Below, in pieces: positions 32,107 through 36,496 of a DNA stretch of 36,496 bases. The stretch lies in assembly GCF_003605365.2 (NCBI RefSeq), contig NZ_QYTU02000036.1, positions 1 to 36,496 of the forward strand. The letters run 5' to 3'. Made by a program: the position numbers and the translations under genes. The DNA is from Siminovitchia fortis (GTDB lineage Bacteria; Bacillota; Bacilli; Bacillales; Bacillaceae_C). The notes under the pieces are model-generated. The model ran no database searches. It was not told the origin of the DNA and was given only the letters and a program-made list of their open reading frames with translations. Each line of letters begins with the position of its first letter. The first letter of the stretch is position 1.

Positions 32107-32135
32107 TTGTATATCAATGTAGATTCCGCTATACT
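32107..32135 (+). promoter_or_regulatory. sigma-A type promoter of yutJ
   Basis: TTGTAT (32107-32112) and TATACT (32130-32135) at 17-nt spacing. The leader is about 80 nt, with AAAGGAG before the ATG. Confidence 0.7.
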
Positions 32136-32225
32136 TTACGTTGGATATAGAACTCATAAAATTGATACAGATTCGTTTCGTTTTTCTTTTATAGGATAAA
32201 TAGACAGCAAAAGGAGATTATTTGC

Positions 32226-33293
32226 ATGAAAAAGTTAGTACTTCTGGGCGGAGGATATGGGAATATGCGGGTGCTGCACCGTTTGCTGCCAAATAACTTA
32301 CCGGAAGACGTATCCATCACACTGATTGACAGAGTGCCATACCATTGTCTTAAGACAGAATACTATGCACTTGCTGCCGGTACAGTTTCGGATCAGGAGG
32401 TCCGGGTACCTTTTCCGGAACATCAGCGCCTTGAATTGAAGTATGGTGAAATAACGGGCATCGACCTTGAGAAAAAACTCGTCCACCTGGACGAAGGTGA
32501 ACCTGTCCCATATGATGATCTTGTTATCGGTCTTGGGTGCGAGGATAAATATCACAATATTCCTGGAGCCAAGGAATATACACATAGTATTCAAAATATA
32601 GAAAAGGCCCGTAAAACATATCAAACATTGAACAACCTGCCGGCTAATTCCGTTGTCAGCATTGTAGGCGGGGGCTTGAGCGGAGTGGAGCTTGCAAGTG
32701 AGCTCAGGGAAAGCCGTGAGGATCTGGTCATCAAATTATTTGACCGTGGAAAGATTATCCTTTCTGCATTTCCGGAAAGAGTCAGCCGCTATGTACAAAA
32801 TTGGTTCCAGACAAATGGCGTTGAAGTCATCAATGGAGCAAATATTACGAAAGTAGAAGACCGCACGCTTTTCAATCATGATGAGCCGGTTCATACCGAT
32901 GTGATCGTTTGGACTGCCGGCATCCAGCCAAACCGGATTGTACGTGAATTGGATGTTGAAAAGGATAAGCAGGGCAGAGTCGTATTAACGAAATATCATA
33001 ACATTCCAGTCGATGAGCATGTTTATGTCGTTGGGGACTGCGCAAGCCTCCCTTATGCACCTAGTGCTCAGCTTGCTGAAGGACAGGCTGACCAAATTGT
33101 CCATGTCCTTCAAAAACGCTGGAGCGGACAAGAACTTCCAGCGGAATTGCCTACCATCAAGCTGAAAGGTGTACTTGGCTCTCTTGGTAAAAAGCAAGGA
33201 TTTGGGCTGATGGCCGAGCGTGCCATCACCGGACGCATCGCACGGATTCTGAAATCAGGAATTTTGTGGATGTATAAGTATCATAATGGCTAA
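32226..33293 (+). CDS. yutJ: NADH dehydrogenase-like flavoprotein YutJ
   Basis: A 355-residue paralogue of the Ndh family, same length as B. subtilis YutJ. FAD motif KLVLLGGGYGNMRVLHRLLP, an NADH motif SIVGGGLSGVELASELRES, and the second FAD contact HVYVVGDCASLPYAPSAQLA. It is diverged from yumB, and its electron acceptor is unknown. AAAGGAG lies upstream of ATG 32226, and the hairpin repeat R3 begins 3 nt after the stop codon. Confidence 0.9.
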   Translation: MKKLVLLGGGYGNMRVLHRLLPNNLPEDVSITLIDRVPYHCLKTEYYALAAGTVSDQEVRVPFPEHQRLELKYGEITGIDLEKKLVHLDEGEPVPYDDLVIGLGCEDKYHNIPGAKEYTHSIQNIEKARKTYQTLNNLPANSVVSIVGGGLSGVELASELRESREDLVIKLFDRGKIILSAFPERVSRYVQNWFQTNGVEVINGANITKVEDRTLFNHDEPVHTDVIVWTAGIQPNRIVRELDVEKDKQGRVVLTKYHNIPVDEHVYVVGDCASLPYAPSAQLAEGQADQIVHVLQKRWSGQELPAELPTIKLKGVLGSLGKKQGFGLMAERAITGRIARILKSGILWMYKYHNG

Positions 33294-33296
33294 TAA

Positions 33297-33411
33297 GAAA
33301 AGCGAAAGCGCCTTGATTGGCGCGGGCAAACAAGACGATTCCCGAGGAGGCAGTTCGTAAGCGAACAGGGAAGCGGCTTGATCCTTGCGGAGCTAGGCGC
33401 TGGATCTGGAC
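33297..33411 (+). repeat. structured hairpin repeat, copy R3
   Basis: Starts GAAAAGCGAAAGCGCCTTG and ends TAGGCGCTGGATCTGGAC. It has the same nested layout as R2: outer GCGCC/GGCGC, middle CAAG-CGATTCCC/GGGAAGCG-CTTG, and an apical GTTCG/CGAAC hairpin with a TAAG loop. Several paired positions differ from R2 on both sides, which suggests selection on structure. Confidence 0.8.
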
Positions 33412-33420
33412 AAAACTAAA

Positions 33421-33459
33421 CAGCCGGAATCAGACTTTTTCCTGATTCCGGCATTATTT
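33421..33459. terminator. bidirectional terminator between yutJ and yuzD
   Basis: GCCGGAATCAG/CTGATTCCGGC, 11-bp stem, followed by ATTATTT on the plus strand. Confidence 0.75.
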
Positions 33460-33781
33460 ATTCCGCATGATATCCGTATTCTTCCATCTTCCTGTACACA
33501 TCTTTTAACCGAGGGTTTCCCTCTCCGATGATTTCATCATCCATCGTGACAACAGGGTAAAATAAATCTTCTTCGATTACCCGCTCTGCAAATTCTTTAA
33601 CTACTTTTTCTTCAGGCGGATTAAAAATATCGATATATCTTATTTTAAACGGCTGATCCGGAAATTTTCGCGAAATAGCTGCTTCCAGCCATTCATATGT
33701 TTCCTTTGAAGAAGGCAGGTTAACGCAGCTTGCGCAAATCTGTTCGGCCCCATATACAAGTATTTCAGCTTCCTTTTTCAT
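33458..33781 (-). CDS. yuzD: YuzD family protein (DUF1462, thioredoxin-like)
   Basis: A 108-residue protein matching YuzD: EILVYGAEQICASCVNLPSS with a CxxC, then YEWLEAAISRKFPDQPFKIR and FYPVVTMDDEIIGEGNPRLK. The order of CxxC and a cis-Pro-like FYPVV suggests a thioredoxin fold. Function is unknown. ATG 33781 follows GGAGAG and GGAAGGG; the 22 upstream residues of the longer frame lack support. Confidence 0.88.
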   Translation of the reverse strand: MKKEAEILVYGAEQICASCVNLPSSKETYEWLEAAISRKFPDQPFKIRYIDIFNPPEEKVVKEFAERVIEEDLFYPVVTMDDEIIGEGNPRLKDVYRKMEEYGYHAE

Positions 33782-33914
33782 CCCTTCCACTCTCCTTTTC
33801 TTCATTGTACCGCTTTTATAGAAAATTCCAAACGACATTAACCGCATGGCGCATGGTATTGATCAGTATGGTTTGGTAATATAATAAGTAATTTAAGGTG
33901 AAGGGGATGATCAA

Positions 33915-34493
33915 ATGGCCATTCCAAATGAAAAAGAGAGATACACGTATGCCGATTACCTGAAATGGGATGAAGGTGAAAGGCTTGAGCTGATTGATGG
34001 AAAAGTTTTCAATATGACTCCTGCCCTTTCCAAAAGGCATCAACAAGTTCTTAGAGAGTTGTCCACAGCTTTTTCCATTTTTCTGAGAGAAAAGAAATGT
34101 GAAGTTTTTTTTGCACCGTTCGATGTACGTTTGATGGGTGAAAACAAGAAGAATGAAGATATAAATGATGTTGTTCAGCCTGATTTGTCGATTGTTTGCG
34201 ACCAGGAAAAGCTTGATGATAAAGGCTGTAATGGGGCGCCGGACATGATCATAGAAGTTCTCTCTCCTTCATCTGTCAAGATGGACCGCTGGATCAAATT
34301 TCGGCTATATGAAAAAGCGGGAGTAAAAGAGTATTGGCTTGTTGATCCAATGAACGATTCCATAGAAGTCCACCTTTTAAACAATGGGATTTTTGAATTC
34401 CACGGTGTATTTACGAAAGAGGACACCATCTCTGTTCATATTTTCCCAGACCTTAAACTTGACCTTCACCAAATATTGCGTACCCAAACATAG
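33915..34493 (+). CDS. Uma2/DUF820 family PD-(D/E)XK nuclease-fold protein
   Basis: A 192-residue protein of the Uma2 family. Core motifs: YADYLKWDEGERLELIDGKV, then VVQPDLSIVC (active-site Asp), DMIIEVLSPSS (active-site Glu) and YEKAGVKEYWLVDP. The nuclease-like fold and acidic pair appear intact. Uma2 proteins are very numerous in cyanobacteria and patchy in Bacillus; their role is unknown. No methylase or other restriction gene is nearby, so I would not call it restriction. AAGGTGAAGGGG precedes the ATG. Confidence 0.85.
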   Translation: MAIPNEKERYTYADYLKWDEGERLELIDGKVFNMTPALSKRHQQVLRELSTAFSIFLREKKCEVFFAPFDVRLMGENKKNEDINDVVQPDLSIVCDQEKLDDKGCNGAPDMIIEVLSPSSVKMDRWIKFRLYEKAGVKEYWLVDPMNDSIEVHLLNNGIFEFHGVFTKEDTISVHIFPDLKLDLHQILRTQT

Positions 34494-34551
34494 CCATAGA
34501 TTTTTTTTTCGTTTCTGATTATAATGGGTATTAGGAAGGGAGTAGATCTGA

Positions 34552-34788
34552 ATGTCTGAACAAACCATGTACAGCCAAGTTCAAGAAGTACTCGATAAAT
34601 TACGGCCTTTTCTCCTTCGTGATGGCGGTGACTGCGAACTCGTAGATGTAGATGAAGGTATTGTCAAACTTCGCCTTTTGGGTGCTTGCGGTACATGCCC
34701 AAGCTCTACGATTACATTAAAAGCCGGTATAGAGCGGGCATTAGTTGAAGAAGTGCCAGGCGTCCTTGAAGTGGAACAGGTATTTTAA
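34552..34788 (+). CDS. yutI: Nfu/NifU C-terminal domain Fe-S scaffold (YutI-like)
   Basis: A 78-residue single-domain Nfu protein. [20 protein letters not shown] and [20 protein letters not shown] are diagnostic; the CxxC pair (C-G-T-C) bridges a 4Fe-4S cluster in a dimer. It acts as a cluster carrier. It is shorter than the ~110 residues I recall for B. subtilis YutI, but complete as an Nfu domain. AGGAAGGGAG precedes the ATG at good spacing. Confidence 0.92.
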   Translation: MSEQTMYSQVQEVLDKLRPFLLRDGGDCELVDVDEGIVKLRLLGACGTCPSSTITLKAGIERALVEEVPGVLEVEQVF

Positions 34789-34826
34789 TTTGCGATTCGG
34801 ATTTTCCGGATCGTTTTTTATTGTTC

Positions 34827-35819
34827 TTAAAGCCATTCAACTGCCGGAAGGCTTTTTTTCACTCCGGCCATCGCATAAAAAGAACGGAGAAACCTTTCAT
34901 AATCCTGCGTATCCCTCAAATATCTGACAAGCGTTTCTTCCAGCCGTTTTTTTGCGGAATGTGAATTTGTGTTGTAGTATTCTTCCACACAGACAAAATA
35001 ATGAAGTGGAAACAATAATCTTGCATAGACAAGCCTCCAGCCGAACGGTGATATCGGTGAAAGGGATTGGTACTCATATAAAAATTTCGCCATGTCCGGG
35101 CGGAGTGTCCGGCTGCTCTTAAAATAACGATCTCTGATCCATTCCGAAATGTCCCTTGACGGGTGATCGAGAACCCAGTCGAAAGGGTTTCTAATATTAT
35201 GTTCACTCTTCCACAACTCATCGTGAAAACGTTCATGGCAAATGGTTCCATAATCAAAACGATGAAGCTGCTCGTCCAGTTCTGTATCTGTCACATATTG
35301 GATGGCGTTCTCGCACAGCCCCATATAATACGGAAAAGATTCAATGAACAGCTTATCAAATTCCTCCCTCGGCGGTTCATGGATCAACCCGGACCATACT
35401 TTCTCCATTTGATCAAGCCTCGCGGCCCAATAATCCTTCCACTCACCTGCCCTGTTCAAACTTTTAACGGGTGCCTGCAGCCTCTTTCCTCTATTATGGA
35501 ATCTTGCCAGTTGGCGGCCGGTCTTTCGATTCCGGTTTACTGTATGAAATTGATTTTGAAGGACGACATAGTCCTCATTTTCGTGTGTGACTAAATACTT
35601 TCCATCCTTTCCGGCCACGAATCTTGATACTTTTTTATCGGAATGCTTTGCCATGTGCTCTGACATTTCATATAATTCTATTAGAACTTCCTGTTCCACA
35701 TGTGTCACAGAAACAATTGTATACAGCAAACCGTTTGAAACATAGCGTGTCTGCCGTCCAATCTGGATCGATTGATCTGCTTTGATATTATAATACTTCT
35801 CCAAAATATCCATAGGCAT
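34827..35819 (-). CDS. yutH: YutH-like spore coat/kinase-fold protein (CotS family)
   Basis: A 330-residue aminoglycoside-phosphotransferase-like protein of the CotS/YutH group. GRQLARFHNRGKRLQAPV and TICHERFHDELWK sit where the kinase HxD region should be, but ATP-binding residues look weak, so it may be a non-catalytic coat protein. FDWVLDHPSRDISEWIRD and WRLVYARLLFPLHYF are typical of the group. CotS-type proteins are in the inner spore coat. AGAGGGAT precedes ATG 35819. Confidence 0.85.
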   Translation of the reverse strand: MPMDILEKYYNIKADQSIQIGRQTRYVSNGLLYTIVSVTHVEQEVLIELYEMSEHMAKHSDKKVSRFVAGKDGKYLVTHENEDYVVLQNQFHTVNRNRKTGRQLARFHNRGKRLQAPVKSLNRAGEWKDYWAARLDQMEKVWSGLIHEPPREEFDKLFIESFPYYMGLCENAIQYVTDTELDEQLHRFDYGTICHERFHDELWKSEHNIRNPFDWVLDHPSRDISEWIRDRYFKSSRTLRPDMAKFLYEYQSLSPISPFGWRLVYARLLFPLHYFVCVEEYYNTNSHSAKKRLEETLVRYLRDTQDYERFLRSFYAMAGVKKSLPAVEWL

Positions 35820-35969
35820 AAAAACATCCCTCTCTTATCACTTTTTCCCCTATACAAGTATATGAGCGAGATCAGTTAATTTGCTGAAGGTTTGTTTTTT
35901 TACATGGAAACTGTTGGGGAGGAAAAAATGAATCTAAACAGAACTTCACGACATAAAGGGTGAGAAGAA

Positions 35970-36470
35970 ATGAGTGGAGAAAGAAAAATGACAAAACTGG
36001 AAGAAACCGCACGCCGCTTATTGAATGAGCGCGGCGTTACCATCGAAGATATCGCGGAACTAGTAATGTATTTGCAAAAAAAATACCATCCCGACCTTAC
36101 AACGGAGGAATGCATAATTAACATTGAGGGCGTGCTTCGTAAAAGGGAAGTACAAAACGCCATATTGACCGGCATCCAGCTTGATATGCTGGCGGAACAG
36201 GGAAAGCTGGATGAACCGCTTCAAACGATCATCGGCACAGATGAAAGCTTATACGGAGTTGATGAAATTTTAGCCTTCTCTATAGTCAATGTTTACGGAT
36301 CCATCGGATTTACCAATTATGGTTATATTGACAAGCAGAAACCCGGCATTTTGGAACATTTGAATGACCATTCAACAGGTGAGGTCAATACTTTTCTCGA
36401 TGACATAGTCGGCGCCATCGCGGCAGCGGCTTCCAGCAGGCTAGCCCATAGCGCTAAAGGCGAGGAATAG
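35970..36470 (+). CDS. yutG: phosphatidylglycerophosphatase A-like protein (YutG)
   Basis: A 166-residue PgpA-family protein as in B. subtilis YutG. Landmarks: ETARRLLNERGVTIEDIAEL, NAILTGIQLDMLAEQGKL, DESLYGVDEILAFSIVNVYG and a C-terminal FLDDIVGAIAAAASSRLAH. The enzyme dephosphorylates phosphatidylglycerol phosphate in phospholipid synthesis; the YutG group is shorter and less hydrophobic than E. coli PgpA, so activity is less certain. AAAGGGTGAGAAG precedes ATG 35970. It is divergent from yutH. Confidence 0.9.
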   Translation: MSGERKMTKLEETARRLLNERGVTIEDIAELVMYLQKKYHPDLTTEECIINIEGVLRKREVQNAILTGIQLDMLAEQGKLDEPLQTIIGTDESLYGVDEILAFSIVNVYGSIGFTNYGYIDKQKPGILEHLNDHSTGEVNTFLDDIVGAIAAAASSRLAHSAKGEE

Positions 36471-36471
36471 G

Positions 36472-36496
36472 AACAAAGGCGCAAGCGCCTGTTTAT
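36472..36496 (+). repeat. partial copy of a structured repeat at the window end
   Basis: AACAAAGGCGCAAGCGCCTG starts 2 nt after the yutG stop and is cut by the window end. It resembles the repeat start (AAAGCG-AAGCGCC) and forms a GGCGC/GCGCC hairpin. Confidence 0.4.

Noticed and set aside
33297-33411. CRISPR array or IS end
   Set aside because: The hairpin repeats are single dispersed copies with no spacer pattern, no cas genes, no transposase and no visible target duplication.

Overview
The window looks like a chromosomal core segment of a spore-forming member of the Bacillaceae (Bacillus or a close relative). Evidence: strong AGGAGG-type ribosome binding sites, frequent TTG and GTG starts, moderate GC content, sporulation genes (kapB, yuiC-like, yutH-like), and gene order that follows the Bacillus subtilis yuf-yug-kap and yui-yum-yut neighbourhoods. 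I see no prophage, insertion sequence, plasmid or CRISPR array.

Layout. 1-2040: a small membrane protein, a decayed transporter tail, an MgtC family protein, a tRNA-Ala(GGC) with its own promoter and terminator, and a YurZ-like protein. 2044-6161: a C4-dicarboxylate module with an SdcS-type DASS symporter and a CitA/DcuS-class sensor kinase plus response regulator. 6381-7840: a 52-bp tandem repeat, a TerC protein and a DUF3231 gene broken by two single-base frameshifts. 7987-10771: an accessory island with a Cys-rich protein and two paralogous genes carrying three copies of a ~175-residue unit that resembles a spore-surface (SPOCS/DUF3794-like) domain. This is the least explained coding region here. 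10812-16858: yugN, glutamate dehydrogenase, ornithine aminotransferase, yugI, an alpha/beta hydrolase and patB. 16939-17158: a larger array of the same 52-bp repeat. 17193-21222: Cu/Zn superoxide dismutase lipoprotein, two small membrane proteins, a cyclophilin whose lipoprotein signal is out of frame by one base, kapB and an MFS exporter. 21446-28582: amidase, ydaT-like, thioesterase, Gly/Tyr-rich protein, pepA, yuiD, yuiC, yuiB and a Nudix hydrolase. 28695-36470: the flavoprotein and iron-sulfur block (yumB, yumC, yutM, yuzB, yutJ, yuzD, nfu/yutI), a Uma2-like nuclease-fold protein, yutH and pgpA/yutG.

How the parts fit. The sensor kinase and regulator probably control the adjacent symporter, whose leader also has a near-consensus cre and a 13-nt inverted repeat. 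The rocD and gudB pair converts ornithine toward glutamate and 2-oxoglutarate. The yumB-yutI block joins NADH oxidation, flavodoxin/ferredoxin reduction and Fe-S assembly; the divergent yumB/yumC region has an Fnr/Rex-like operator.

Two non-coding repeat families stand out: the 52-bp tandem repeat at two loci, and a ~115-bp structured hairpin repeat present three times plus partial copies. Three single-base homopolymer indels (two in the DUF3231 gene, one in the cyclophilin) should be checked against raw reads before biological meaning is given to them. All calls come from reading the sequence and from family knowledge; no database search was run.
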